Assembly (NCBI GenBank): GCA_023014485.1
Contig: JAJOZX010001567.1
Span: 426,001 to 490,000, forward strand
Source: Bathynomus jamesi
Lineage: Eukaryota > Arthropoda > Malacostraca > Isopoda > Cirolanidae
Length of the DNA: 64,000 nucleotides
Direction of reading: 5' to 3'
Shown: piece after piece, positions 11,171 to 22,427 of the stretch
Layout: each line of letters starts with the position of its first letter
How positions within the stretch are numbered: position 1 is the first letter of the stretch
The notes under the pieces: generated by a model
Told to the model about the DNA's origin: nothing
Seen by the model: only the letters and a program-made list of their open reading frames with translations
Database searches by the model: none
Position numbers and translations under genes: made by a program

Positions 11171-11528
11171 TGAAACGCGTGACTAAACACAAAAAATTAA
11201 ACATAATTCTAATTTATAACATAATATTTGTATGTAATACTTTATAAAACAAATTCCCCTCATTTAAATGAAAAAATAAAAATAATGACTTCAAAAAATA
11301 AAGATATTCGCGTGGAAAAAACACATTAAAAAATATACACTTTTAAAATTAATTAATGAAATATTTCTTCTTTATGTAAGATATATTTTTCAAAATTTCT
11401 TATTAAGCCACGAGAAAAAGATGTACCGTTATAATAAGTCTTGCATTAACGTGCTCAAGTGCTGATGTTTGTGTACCTCATTCAGACTTAACGTGACTCT
11501 TTCAAAAACAAGGATTGCCTCTAGTCGT
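11171..11528. other. AT-rich spacer without gene
   Basis: No coding, repeat family or fold recognised between two microsatellites. Confidence 0.7.
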
Positions 11529-11545
11529 AACACACACACACACAC

Positions 11546-11624
<79 letters not shown>
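11529..11624. repeat. (CA)n followed by (TA)n
   Basis: A short CA repeat then about 76 bp of TA repeat. The 550 bp that follow (11625-12184) show no gene I can support. Confidence 0.97.
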
Positions 11625-11629
<5 letters not shown>

Positions 11630-12184
11630 CCTGTAGCTGTAGGCCCTACAATAATGTAATTATATTAATTAAAGTAATGAAAGTTTGCTTGAGGGGTTAC
11701 CAGATCTTTCGATGAAAATAATATATGTCATTAAATAGAGGAAATTAATAGAATTTTCTTCCTTTAATAAGCAAAACAATAGACGATAAAAGTTAAAGCT
11801 GATGATGCTACAGTAATTGAGTTGATGTACAGTGAATAAGATTGGATTGCTGAGATTAACAATGATTAAAAAATGGTGAAATACACAATATATAAATGAG
11901 ACTTGGATTGAAATATTGATTATTACTTGCATGACTGAAATCAATTTGGAGTTATTTAAGTTAAGAAATGAAAATGGACCCGCGCGCAGGGTTGATTGTA
12001 AAAGCTTCTGGCATCTTGCGTTGCGCCAGCTCGACTGAAGAGGTTTCGAAAGCAAGCTTGACTCGAAGTTGAAATGAGGGTAGACTGTATGACCATTTTA
12101 GGGATTCTTGTGAAGAGGATACGAAACGAACACTCGTAGATGTCGCTGAAGAAGTGGCTGAAGCGTACTACCAATTATATATAT

Positions 12185-12676
12185 CTTTCACGCTATTTAA
12201 TTGATATTCGACGAATTAGTGGTGAAATATATACTTTCCAACAAGATGGAACCCCTGCTCACAAAGCACCCGAAACTGTCACACTCCTTGAGAACGAAAC
12301 AGCGGATTTTATCGAACCCAATATGTGGCCGGCTTGTAGCCCTGATCTTTCGCCACTAGATTATGGTGTTTGAGAAGCCCTGAAGTCCAAAGTTTACATC
12401 CCTAGTACCAATATAAGACACATAGATGAACTACACGAAAGAATTCTGCTCGGACGGGAGAAGGTGTCTCAACGATATGTAAACAGATGTATTGATCAGT
12501 GGCGTCCACCTTTGGAGGTCTGCGTTCAGCAGGAAGGGGGATACATCGAGCAACTTCTCAAGTAAGACGAACAACATGCTAAGGTAAGCATCTATGAAGT
12601 TTGGGAGCTCTAGTCCCCTTACTTTTTTTAATATGACAGGTTACCTCTAAGGGGTCACTTTTTTTTACCCACCCTG
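12185..12676 (+). pseudogene. DD37D mariner transposase C-terminal part with 3-prime end
   Basis: Reads YLIDIRRISGEIYTFQQDGT (second catalytic Asp), then PACSPDLSPLDYGV, a stop replacing the usual Trp, EALKSKVYIPSTNIRHIDEL, and CIDQWRPPLEVCVQQEGGYI...LLK before a stop at about 12564. QQD to LD has 37 intervening residues, as in the DD37D mosquito-type mariner group. The terminal sequence ends CCCACCCTG at 12676 followed by TA. The 5-prime two thirds are missing. The same right end recurs at 23438 together with the downstream flank. Confidence 0.85.
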
Positions 12677-12832
12677 TATATACTGTATATATATAAGACT
12701 TTTACTTATCTTTAAATTTCTCTCCTTTCTTTCAACCTCCCTTCTTTGCTTTGCCTTAAAATTTTCACTTGTCTTCAAATTTTCTTCCATTGTAACTTTA
12801 CTCCTTAAACAGACAGCCTCGTAGGGACCAGC
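12677..12832. repeat. Flank shared with 23439-23577
   Basis: Beyond the mariner end, about 145 bp (TTCAACCTCCCTTCTTTGCT through AAACAGACAGCCTCGTA) are nearly identical to 23439-23577. The mariner end and its neighbour were therefore copied together. Confidence 0.85.
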
Positions 12833-12888
12833 CGGTCAGTTGTTGTTTGGTGTCCTTTGTATTCATTTGTAACCATTTGTATTCGTTT

Positions 12889-12958
<70 letters not shown>

Positions 12959-12960
12959 TG
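12889..12960. repeat. (CA)n-(TA)n-(CA)n compound microsatellite
   Basis: CA, TA and CA repeats in sequence; apparent frames are repeat translations. Confidence 0.95.
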
Positions 12961-13082
12961 TGTATATAAACTACAATTACCGAAGATTGATTTTAATACA
13001 AAAACGCTTCTTTGCGACACGAGGAAGAATACTCCTTGGCGCTGCACGCTTTACTTCATTTTTTGTGTATATATATATAATA

Positions 13083-13786
13083 CAGGGTGTTTATAAAGTC
13101 CCTACCTATTTCAGTGAAAACGTAGCAAAAATGGTAAAAATTCAATAACAATATAATAGAAGACATACATTTAACGAATACTTAAGCATATGATTCTATA
13201 TGAGCACCATCAGTATCTCTACAGAGTTCGAATCTGTCAGCAGCATTGCGGTACACATTTTGGAGCATGACAGGGGTTATTTTTGTAACTGCTGTTACGA
13301 TATGAGCAAATAAATGTCCCAGCTTCATTCAGATGGCATTGTAAACACCGTCGTCTTTCAATAAGATGGGGCACCTTGTCATTACGCAAACATTGTTCGG
13401 GAGTACCTAAATGAACGATTTCCAAATCGGTGGATCGGACGTGGAGGCAACAAGCCCTGGGCGGCTCGATCTCCTGACCTAACGCCCTTGGATTTTTTTG
13501 CATGGGGCTTTACCAAATCAAACGTCTATCAAACGAGGGTTACAGATCTGCAAGATTTACGTGCTCGTATCGTAACAGCAGTTACAAAAATAACCCCTGT
13601 CATGCTCCAAAATGTGTTCCGCAATGCTACTGACAGATTCGAACTCTGTAGCGATACTGATGCTGCTCATGTAGAATCATATGCTTAAGTATTCATTAAA
13701 TGTATGCCTTCTATTATATTGTTATTGAATTTTACCCTTTTTGCTACGTTTTCACTGAAATAGATAGGGACTTTATAAACACCCTG
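13083..13786 (+). mobile_element. Foldback DD41D mariner derivative
   Basis: The ends read CAGGGTGTTTATAAAGTCCC and inverse, with TA on the left. Arms of about 225 bp (13083-13308 and 13560-13786) are inverted near-copies of the transposase 3-prime end. Between them lies the preceding 250 bp of the gene in + orientation. It is thus the last third of a mariner plus an inverted duplicate of its own terminal 225 bp. Confidence 0.9.
13313..13688 (+). pseudogene. Mariner transposase C-terminal third (DD41D type)
   Basis: Reads VVFQ-stop-DGAPCHYANIVREYL, FPNRWIGRGG, WAARSPDLTPLDFFAWGF, TKSNVYQTRV and ends HVESYA-stop. A stop (CAA to TAA) precedes the second catalytic Asp. From that Asp to the Asp of PLDFF there are 41 residues. 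The N-terminal helix-turn-helix pair and the first catalytic Asp are missing, so it cannot act. Confidence 0.85.
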
Positions 13787-13799
13787 TGTATATATATGT

Positions 13800-15130
13800 C
13801 GCCGCGCCAAGGGGGTCAGGTACCCCAGGGACTGTAGTAGTTAATTTGCGTGCTATGCGCAACGGTTATTTTTAATCAACGCGTGTCTTCCACATGGTGG
13901 AAATGTGTACCACACTCAGTTTTTCTCTTTCACTAATTCCCCTTTCAGTCTGTCTCACTGAATCGGTATAATTTCTCAGTTTACACTCACTTGATCACTG
14001 TACGGTTGAGGTATCACTTACCCTTCTTCATTTTGAGTGCAATTTTGATCAGTAATTGCCCCTCAAAGCTCAAAGTATGAATTCTTGCATAGCTTCATTC
14101 AGAACATCGCTGACTTTTATACTTCGCATTCAGCTTTCACGTTGAAAAACGATAAAGTACATTGAAATAACTGAGAGAAGGGATTGTAGACGAATTTGGT
14201 TCCAAGCTATACTGTTTATTTATTATAAGGAAAATGGCTTTCACTTTCAGGTTTAATTCACACATATATCACGAAAATGCGACAGCTGGAATTTAAAAAA
14301 CTAGGACAAAGCGATATATCAGAATTTTCTTCACAAAATGAAAATGTCACTCAAAAATCCTTTCATAAATTCACAGCTAAAGAACAATTGACATTCAGTC
14401 AAGCTTAGTCAAAATTTCGAAGTTACAAAATAAAAACCTTAACTTAATGAAGCGAGTATAGCAAATCGATTATGTATACACTATGTACAGAAAGAGCGTG
14501 TCAAGTCGAAGGCACTTCACGAGATTACCCCCACCAAATCGAGCTGTGCATGGGCTTATATATTTAAAAAATGATTGGGTGGAGTCAGCCGAAGCTGACT
14601 ACCTTAAAGGTGGGGTTTCCCCTCAATTTAACCACTGACCAGCTAACGGGATAGCTACATTAATAGGGATTGGTTTTCCTTTGAAGAGGGTTGGTTCTTG
14701 ATAAGCCCGCAAGATTCCGAAGAGGGTATACTTTTACACGAAATCTTAAATCAGATAAGGAAGCTACGGTTTGACACAACAAATTACTGAAAGATTACAG
14801 GATGACTTGTGAAAACAGTAAATCGTAGGTTACAACATGGGTGAGAGAAAGAACTTGTGTGTTATGTAGACGTTTATGTGTTATGTGGTGTCCACATGAA
14901 CTATGTGATACCCACATGAAAGGCGGAAATCTAAAAGCATTCAGAATTGACGTTTTATACTCTTAATATTCTTATCCATTTTGTTTAAATGGGTTTCCTT
15001 ATGTTCGACCCATCGGGCGGATATGAAAATGAAAAGGTTTATTGGCAGACTAAGTCCATATGACAAATATTATTAATACAATGCCAGTTCACATACTAAG
15101 GATAAAAATATACAATTGATTAGAAATAAT
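13800..15130. other. No recognisable gene
   Basis: About 1.3 kb, somewhat less AT-rich, without a supportable frame, tRNA or inverted repeat. It may be genuine single-copy intergenic DNA or an unknown repeat. Confidence 0.5.
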
Positions 15131-15145
15131 ACAGTAATGTTGAGG

Positions 15146-16440
15146 TTAAGTGGAGTACAGACAGACGTTTTCGTAGCAAGAAGCCCATAGCTTAGAGGAT
15201 AAACGGCAGGACTCATGGATAGCTTGGATAATCGGGTTGGTTGAGTTTTTAATTCTTTGCATTAGACTGTATTGAGCACGTCTTGTTACCTCCGGGAAGC
15301 TCGGGACATTGCGGGTAGCAAACATTTGCGAAGCTGAGCATCTCCGGGGTAATTTATGTAAGAGTCTAAAAGACCTGTTGTACAGCAAATTTAGAGTTCT
15401 GCCAGAACTTTTTTTATAATTCACCCAGAGTTGCTGTCCCTATATATTACTGCAGAAAGTACGAAAGAGATTGTCTTTAGCTTCACTTGTACAGAACCGA
15501 AAGTTCCATATAATCATATTCGCTTTAGCACAAAGGCTTCGAGAGTGTTTTCTTATATCCGAGTCATCACTCAAGGAGCTGGTAATAGTTTGACCCAAAT
15601 ACTTAAACTCCTGCACTTCCTCAATTACTTCACCTCTCATCTTAAGCCTAATGTCAGCTGGATGATTATAGCTTTTGGGATGAAATTGCATAACCTTAGT
15701 TTTTGTAACATTAAAAAGAATATCATGTTTCTGTGAATACACTTCGCAGACTTTTAGTAGCCGATGCAGACCTTTAACAGAGGGATTTATTAACACCATA
15801 TCATCGGCATAAACTAAGTTAGTTATCCTTGTGTTATCTATACAACATCCCACTGTTGCCTCATTAAGTGAAGCAATTAATCCGTCAATATACACATTAA
15901 GCAGCAAAGGGGAGAGCAAGGAGCCTTGTCTCACCCTGCAAGAGGAGCCAAAATATTCGGATAGTACATTGCCCCACCTGACGGTAAAAGATTGGTGGGA
16001 ATACCAAAATTTCAATAAATTTAATATGTACATGGGAACTTTCCTGTCTTCTAGTTTTTTAAATAAAATATTATGATTCACTCTATCATATGCCTTACTT
16101 ATATCTAGGAAACAGCTATAAATAGTTGAATTACTGTCAATGTATTTAGATATTGTTTCTTTAAGTACATAGATACACAGGTCAGTTGAGTGGGACCTTT
16201 TAAAACCAAACTGATTAGGAGATGTCCATAGGTAATCATTTAATCGGAGTAACAAGAGTTTTTCTAGTAGTTTCGAGAAGCAGGAAGCGACAGCAATAGG
16301 CCTGTAATTATTGCTGGACAGAATGTCTCCATACTTATGTTTGACTAAGGGCAAGATATATACCCTCATGAACTCTGCTGGGATATGGCTATGAGCAAGC
16401 ATGGCTGATAAGAGCAATGATATATGCAGACATACTACGT
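15146..16440 (-). pseudogene. Non-LTR retrotransposon reverse transcriptase
   Basis: On the minus strand a long frame from about 16440 to 15440 carries the palm and fingers in order: YRPIAVASCFSKLLEK, FGFKRSHSTDLC, CFLDISKAYDRVNH (catalytic Asp), VRQGSLLSPLLLNVYIDGL, and YADDMVLINPS, the catalytic YADD box. Then NVTKTKVMQF and EFKYLGQTI follow. After a frameshift near 15430 the C-terminal domain continues to 15146 (RSFRLLHKLPRRCSASQMF). The start of the frame at the left of the protein is TA-repeat translation, so the 5-prime part is truncated by the TA tract at 16447. No endonuclease. Catalytic residues are present, but truncation and frameshift make it dead. Clade uncertain. Confidence 0.85.
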
Positions 16441-16446
16441 CATATA

Positions 16447-16526
<80 letters not shown>
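16447..16526. repeat. (TA)n microsatellite
   Basis: About 80 bp of TA repeat between the truncated LINE and the next mariner end. Confidence 0.97.
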
Positions 16527-16531
<5 letters not shown>

Positions 16532-17428
16532 GTCCCAAAAAAATGTATACACACTTTAAATAATTATAAAGGCAGTGTTTATTAAAATACATTTCATTTT
16601 CAAAATGTAATAGAATCTACAGACATATTTAATTGTTTTGTCAACGCCTGTTTTCAAACTGACGTCCGTTCTGGTCCAGGCACTGCTGATAACGCGAAGC
16701 AATGGAATCGCAAACATCACGAAACATTTCGTTTGGTATTTGTATGCATTCTCGTTCAATGGCTGCTCTCAATTCAGCGACTGTTGCAGGTTTTATAGCG
16801 TAGACTTTGTCTTTTAAGTATCCCCATAAAAAAATCTAGTGGTGTGAGGTCTGGTGAACGCGGAGGGTATTCTACGAAACCCCTTCGTCCAATCCACATC
16901 CACATCGTGCCAAGTACCACTCGCAATACTCCACTCTTCGGTCCGGATCATCTTCATTAATAGCATGGACTAATCTTGGAATGTAACTTTTCCATTGACA
17001 GCGCTTCAAAATGCGTTGGACAGACGATTTTGAAATTCCTACCTCACGACTCGCTTGCCGCACAGATTTTCTTGGACTTTGGTGATACGTTTCCAGTACT
17101 CTTTCTTGCTTTGTGGGGCTTGTCGATGTCCGTGGTCTTCCGGAACGCTTCTTGTGGACATTCTGAACAGTTCCATCGGCTTCAAACTTATCTCTAATTC
17201 GAGTGATGGTAAGTCGCGTTTGTGGATCTGTTTGAAACTCCCTCCTAAACTGTCTTTGCACTTCAACTGCGTTTTCACACTTCCAGTAGCATTTTAGAAT
17301 GAATTTCCTTTGTTCAAAGCTTAGTCTGACTGCCATTATTAATTCTAATGGGTTTAACCTGGAAAGAAAGAAACATCAATTGAGCTATCAGCTGTTAAAG
17401 TGTGTATGCATTTTTTTGGGACACCCTG
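16527..17428 (-). mobile_element. Internally deleted mariner element
   Basis: The right end reads (inverted) CAGGGTGTCCCAAAAAAATG. The left end is its mirror with a damaged first few bases. TA follows at 17429-17430. The roughly 900-bp length is short for a mariner and fits loss of the catalytic middle. Confidence 0.85.
16641..17336 (-). pseudogene. Mariner transposase, N- and C-termini joined by deletion
   Basis: Starts [20 protein letters not shown] at 17336. The paired helix-turn-helix region is well preserved to about residue 145 ([15 protein letters not shown] is the GRPR-type linker; [20 protein letters not shown] the second helix set). Then roughly 100 residues holding the first two catalytic Asp are gone, and the frame passes, with a frameshift in a T/A run, into YPPRSPDLTPLDFF...WGYLKDKVYAIKP and ends QFENRR-stop. 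A DNA-binding, catalysis-dead remnant. Confidence 0.85.
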
Positions 17429-17438
17429 TATATATACA

Positions 17439-17439
17439 G

Positions 17440-17526
<87 letters not shown>
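17439..17526. repeat. (TA)n-(TG)n-(TA)n compound microsatellite
   Basis: TA, GT and TA repeats. No coding content. Confidence 0.95.
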
Positions 17527-17528
<2 letters not shown>

Positions 17529-17617
17529 CAAGTAGCGCCAACAGCAAGCTATCTTTTTTACCCATTAACCTTGATTTTGTAAATAAGTCAAATTTTCTTG
17601 TTGGAAATACTTTTTGA

Positions 17618-17680
17618 CCTTAGGTTAGGTTAACTCAGGTTAACCTAACCTAACTTAACCTAATCTAACCTAAAACAAAT
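17618..17680. repeat. Telomere-type TTAGG/CCTAA repeats, palindromic
   Basis: TTAGGTTAGGTTAACTCAGG is followed by the opposite strand motif AACCTAACCTAACTTAACCT. The 5-mer TTAGG is the common arthropod telomere unit; here it is interstitial and in head-to-head orientation. Confidence 0.8.
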
Positions 17681-17958
17681 CATTGGGTGTGTAGAGGGGC
17701 CCATACACGCTCAGTGAAAATGCGCATGTGCACTGCACAAACTGGTTTGTGCAGTTCAATTTGTGCGTGTATGGGGGTAGTTTGCGGAAATGCGCGGGCC
17801 CCGCGCGTGCACGGTGCTAATTCAGTCACTTCCTGAAGATCCATGCGCAGTCCCAGCAATGCACATGTCTAGTTTGAGCGTGTATGGGGAGGCGTGTAGC
17901 TTTCGCTCAGTTCTTGCGCTGACACCGTGACGAGAACATCTCAGTTGCTGTCAGTACG

Positions 17959-18315
17959 ATGAGTGATTGTATCGATAAACGCACGTTTTGGCGCGAGTTT
18001 ATTGAACTATACTAAGAACACCCGTGCCTTTGCAAAGTGAAAAGTAAAGATTACTCTGATAGGAACAAGAAAAGTGCTGCTTACGAAATACTAGTGAATA
18101 AACTGAAAGAAAAAGACGAAGGCGCTAACAGAGATTCTGTAGTTAGGAAAATCAACACAATGCGTTCATCTTTCAGAAAAGAATATAAGAAAATTCAGGC
18201 TTCACTAAAGTCTGGTGCAGCATCTGATGATGTATATCGACCAAGTCTGTGGTACTACGATCTACTACTCTTTCTACATGATCAGGAAATACTCCTTAGT
18301 CACTCTTTAGGGTAA
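17959..18315 (+). pseudogene. MADF-domain (Myb/SANT-like) accessory protein of Harbinger
   Basis: ATG at 17959 gives MSDCIDKRTFWREFIELY-stop, then EHPCLCKVKSKDYSDRNKKS, KINTMRSSFRKEYKKIQ and DDVYRPSLWYYDLLLFLHDQ. This is the MADF fold (FW..FI.LY..HPCLWKV...Y.....R..AY). In Harbinger elements the second gene is a Myb/SANT/MADF protein that binds DNA and helps nuclear entry of the transposase. One in-frame TAA at 18013 where Arg/Lys is usual, plus Cys for the conserved Trp in CLWKV, make it inactive. Otherwise well preserved to its C-terminal region. Confidence 0.85.
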
Positions 18316-18392
18316 AAGCTTCGTCTCCAATAAAGACATATGGCAAAGAAGTGGTTGAATTTTTAAGGATTTTTGCAGTAGGTAAACGTAAT

Positions 18393-18497
18393 TCATTGCT
18401 GCACAACCTCTCGTAGAACGTTGTATGTTGAAATGTAAGCTGCTGAAATGGTCAACGCAATCAATATAAGGTCGTCTTCAGAGAGTGTAGCTGACAT
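18393..18497 (-). pseudogene. Harbinger nuclease, 5-prime fragment
   Basis: The minus strand starts MSATLSEDDLILIALTISAA and stops after about 34 codons. Placement opposite the MADF gene and the same transposon borders indicate the first exon of the Harbinger DDE nuclease. The catalytic domain is deleted. Assignment rests mainly on context and moderate recall of the family N-terminus. Confidence 0.55.
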
Positions 18498-19119
18498 CTT
18501 CACTCGATGAAGGCACGGCACAACTGAGCAAAGTAGCTCAGTGCACATGAGTAGTGTATGGGCAAAGGCCTTGGCATGCGCAAACCGGGTTTGCACAGTG
18601 CACTGTGCACTGTAGGGTGGAGTGAAAAATACTTTTTTTCTAGTATGAAGTTCTAATAGTGATTAAAAGTTGCATTTAGTGGACGATATATACCTGCCAA
18701 AATATGAGTTCATTTCTTTAATGTTTTCAGCTGCCACCAGGGGGCTAAAGTTAACACAATTTTGGGTAAAAAGGAAAAAAATGCTTCTATTTTAGGTTTA
18801 GAAAACTATTATAAAATTTTATCTTAGAATTATCAAATAGTTTGATTAAGATTCTTAAATGATATGAATTTGTTTTGTAAAAATGCTTTTTCATATGCTT
18901 AATATCTTCAGCTGCCACAAGAGGGCTGAAGTTAACTTAAAAATGACAATTAAGTATGATTCTGTATTTACTTGAAAAAGGGAACAGTAATAAATTAGGA
19001 TATGTCTCCTCCTTTATACTGGCTTGAGACAGTTAAGAAACGTTATTTTGTGCCTTAGCGGAGTTACCACCCTTTCCCCAACCAACCTCCCTCTAGAAAG
19101 GGTTCTTGCTGAAGACTAT

Positions 19120-21369
19120 TTAGTAATTTGCTTTTGTGTCAAATTTTGGCTGTTTTTTCCTTGATTCTAATGTAGCACGAATCCAACCATCTCTGTTTGT
19201 AGGTCCGCAGACTGATCCAGCAGCATCTGTAACGAGCTTGACGCATCTCTCTACGGCTTGTGTATGACATGGAAACTGAAATAATTCTGAATGAAGAGTA
19301 GTACCATGTTTGATGCATGATTCAATATCATCAAGAGAAACTCCTTTGGTTATCGGTGGTTCTGCTGTCTGAAAATCTTGCCACATAATGAGATCTGTAT
19401 AGTCTTTGGCCTAAAAATTTATTTCTGGCACCTTAAAATACCTGATAACATCTGTTTCTTGAATGCATGCCCTTGTTTTTATGATACGCCTAAATCCCAA
19501 CTGACGCACATGCTCCCTTTCATCAGCTATCATTGCAATGAGAATGTTTTCTTGATTTGCGTAATATGCATTTCACTGAATGACTGAGTCATGTACTCTC
19601 CTAAGCTCTTCACGGAGATACCGGCTTCTTGCAATCATATGCCACATATGTTTAGCACCATATTGGCATAATGGTTTACGCTTTATCTGAAACCACATTG
19701 GTGCGTATACCCTAACAATGAAAGTAGCTAATTCTTGTAAATTGCCTGAAGGATTCTCTGTGCTTGCATATAACCGCAGAGTCCTGTTTGCTGTGGTGAG
19801 CCACCTTGAATGTGATATATTGCCTGGACTCTTATGACTAAGACTCTCTGAGAATGTTCCACTTGATATAGCCTTGTGAATTTCAAGAAGGTATTTCTGG
19901 TCAGTACTTGTGTCATCTACATCAACTTCACACATGTCCTCTTGAATTTCAATGGGTTTGAAGTTAACTATGGGAAGCTTTTCACAGTCTGAAAGTGCTC
20001 AGCCAATTTCTCTTGAAAATGCTCTTGGTCCAGTAGTGGTACCATCCAAGTGATGAAACAGATGGCGCAATGGAAGTTCATTAAGGTGTAAAAGGCATAT
20101 CAGCCACTGCAATGGCTTATTAAAGGCTTCTTCCAGTAATCTTATTTTGCCTCCAATACTACCAGTGTTAACCACTGTCGAATCACAGCCAACTGCAACG
20201 ATGTTCCCTATATCAACATTCCTTTCTTTCAAGCAATTCACTAGCGCTGTGCAAATGTATTTAGCTTTGCCACTGGAAGGTGTCACATGTGTAAAGTACA
20301 GAGAGTGTGGTTCAGATATTATGCTGATATGCTCTTCGCGTTTGGTTCTTTGGTGGTTAGAGCCATCACTCTCCTGGACTTGAATCATTGTTTTATCCTT
20401 TCTGCCATCAAAGTATAATCCCCGCATGGTTTTTGGCTCTCCTATCTGTTGTAGTTCCTTTCTCTGTTTTTGTCTTTCACGTCTTAGCTTACTTCTGTCT
20501 ATAATATTCCCTTTGTCTTCGTGAGTAACAATTTTAAGACCTGCCAATACTGCAGAAGCAATAGTAGCCCCAGCTCTGTCCGACATTTTAAATCTATCAC
20601 AAGTAATTGCTAATGAAGGCAGTGGCTCACGCATCTGTTGTTCTGATATTACATATTGAGTCGAGGTTGTATCTTCCTCATTATCTTCAGATATCTCTTC
20701 TAGTTGTTGAAGTTCACTTGTCTCTGTTTCGATTTGTAAGTTGGACGTATTGGTTATAGCAGCACTAGTTGTTTGTGAGGATTCCAGACGTGCTTTTTCC
20801 ATTTCCTTTCGATGTTCTCTTGCTTGTAATCGTCTTGTGTGTGCTATGTCAATGCTTCCTATCACCATTATTCTGCGTGTTCGTTGGTCATTTAAAAAAT
20901 CCTGCTCTTTTGGAGGGACTTTCTTACTCTTTTCACATGAGCATCTCCTAAACTCCTTACATTTGCAGGTGCAGATGTCAAACAAAGTGCATTTTGAAGA
21001 GTTTTCAAATTCTTCAAGCTGATTTTTGTACTTAGGCTGATCCTTGCGTGACTTGTATGGCTTTAATAAGGACCTGTATTTATCATGGTACACTCGCATC
21101 ATCTGTAAAACGCGTGTATGTGAAACTATTGGCAAAGAGGCCTTCTTCCAAATATTTTCTACCTTTTTGGAAACTGCCTCTGCTATTTCAGAAAATGAAG
21201 GCTCCTTGTTATTCATCTGCTCCTTCACTAAATGTTTTGTGAACAGGTAATCTTTCATAATGCAGTTATAAGTTGGTAGTTGCATATCACTCATCTCACA
21301 AGGTACTTCAAATATGGCACACTTCATATGTTCTCTAGTGAAATGTTTATATTTAGTATTTGATGCCAT
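19120..21369 (-). pseudogene. Candidate transposase of the unclassified element
   Basis: Starts MASNTKYKHFTREHMK at 21369 and runs 456 codons open to 19999, then continues in two further frames to 19120; about 750-800 residues in all. Visible order: N-terminal domain; Cys cluster CTCKCKEFRRCSC; DFLNDQRTRR; a long acidic linker (QLEEISEDNEEDT); DRSKLRRERQKQRKEL; GLYFDGRKDKT; IVAVGCDSTVVNTG; CLLHLNELPLRHLF; GPRAFSREIG; DTSTDQKYLLEIHKA; SHSRWLTTANRTLRLY; YAPMWFQIK; DYTDLIMWQDF...TEPPIT; CHTQAVERCVKLVTDAAGS. The Asp of YFDGRKD and of VGCD are plausible DDE residues, and C..H plus a later SRW recall hAT/Kolobok-like RNase H folds; this is inference. Two frame breaks (about 19990 and 19560) disable it. 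Confidence 0.7.
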
Positions 21370-21404
21370 AATATTTTTAAGAAAAATTCACAATCACAAA
21401 ATAT

Positions 21405-21620
21405 CCTGTAACATCAAAACATTATATAATTAATATATATAATATATTTTATAAGTATATATAATATATTATATAAATATATAATATATTATATAAATAA
21501 ACTAAAATTATATAATACATTATAACAAGCATTTTATAATAAAATCAATATTATCTCTATATAAATCACTTTAAAATAAAGTTTTATAATATTCCGATCA
21601 TATTAAAAAACTCTCCGATC
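21405..21620. other. AT-rich segment with TATAATATAT repeats
   Basis: Upstream of the candidate transposase start, about 200 bp of near-pure A/T inside the transposon. It may hold its promoter; no defined element is recognisable. Confidence 0.4.
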
Positions 21621-22427
21621 AACTGAGCGACTAGGCCTACTACCTAAGAAGACAAGTGTTAACACACTGTTCTAATGACTCACAGAAAGAAATTCCTTCA
21701 CACCAAAACCCTCCCCCACAACATTCAGTGTAGTCTCAACATGACTCAGTTACTCTAAATTGTGTTAACTTCAGCTCTCTTGTGGCAGCTGAAGATATTA
21801 AGCATATGAAAAGGCATTTTTACAAAACGAATTCCTATCATTTAAGAATCTTAATCACACTATTAGATAATTCTACGATACAATTTTATAATAGTTTGAC
21901 AAACCTAAAATAGAAGCATTTTTTTCCTTTTTACACAAAATTGTGTTAAATTTAGCCCCCTGGTGGCAGCTGCAAATTTTAAACAAATGAACTCATATTT
22001 TGGCAGGCATATTTCGTCCACTAAATGCAACTTTTAATCACTATTAGAACTTCATACTAGAAAAAAAGTATTTTTCGCTCCACCCTACAGTGTGCAGTGT
22101 CACTGAGCGTGTATGGACCCCTTAAAAGCCTGAGGTTGCATGAAGTTGGAGTTACTTAATATCGAGTATTTGAACTAAAATCCATACGCGGGAGAAATTT
22201 AAAAAAATAATCATTGTATCCGGTAAAAAAAAACCCTTTTTTTTCTAAACTTTTTGAAAAAGCCCCCTCCCCCCTATACCCTAACACAAGCGAAAGTGAT
22301 TACAAATTTGAAAATATAACAAATATGACCTGTTGGAACTTCTGAGTAAAATATGAGCATGAACGAAAATTTACACAAATTTTGGAGTAATTTCAATATT
22401 TATGACTATATATATATATATATATAT

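Larger units (their letters stand above)
18613..22087 (-). mobile_element. Unclassified DNA transposon with about 325-bp inverted ends
   Basis: The left repeat 18613-18936 and right repeat 21763-22087 are inverted copies at high identity. They begin TAGGGTGGAGTGAAAAATAC and each includes two CAGCTGCCAC blocks about 190 bp apart. Between them lies one large minus-strand gene with all conserved blocks in order. Target duplication is unclear because the flanks are GTGCACTG-type palindromes. A second, diverged copy of the same family begins at 61251 with TAGGGCGGAT. Confidence 0.85.
17694..22122. mobile_element. PIF/Harbinger element, interrupted by another transposon
   Basis: The left end, AGGGGCCCATACACGCTCAG, is mirrored at the right (CACTGAGCGTGTATGGACCC, 22102-22121). 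The left 900 bp hold a MADF-domain gene and the convergent start of the Harbinger nuclease gene. Most of the nuclease is missing, so it was already a deletion derivative. A 3.5-kb unrelated transposon (18613-22087) sits near its right end. Confidence 0.8.
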
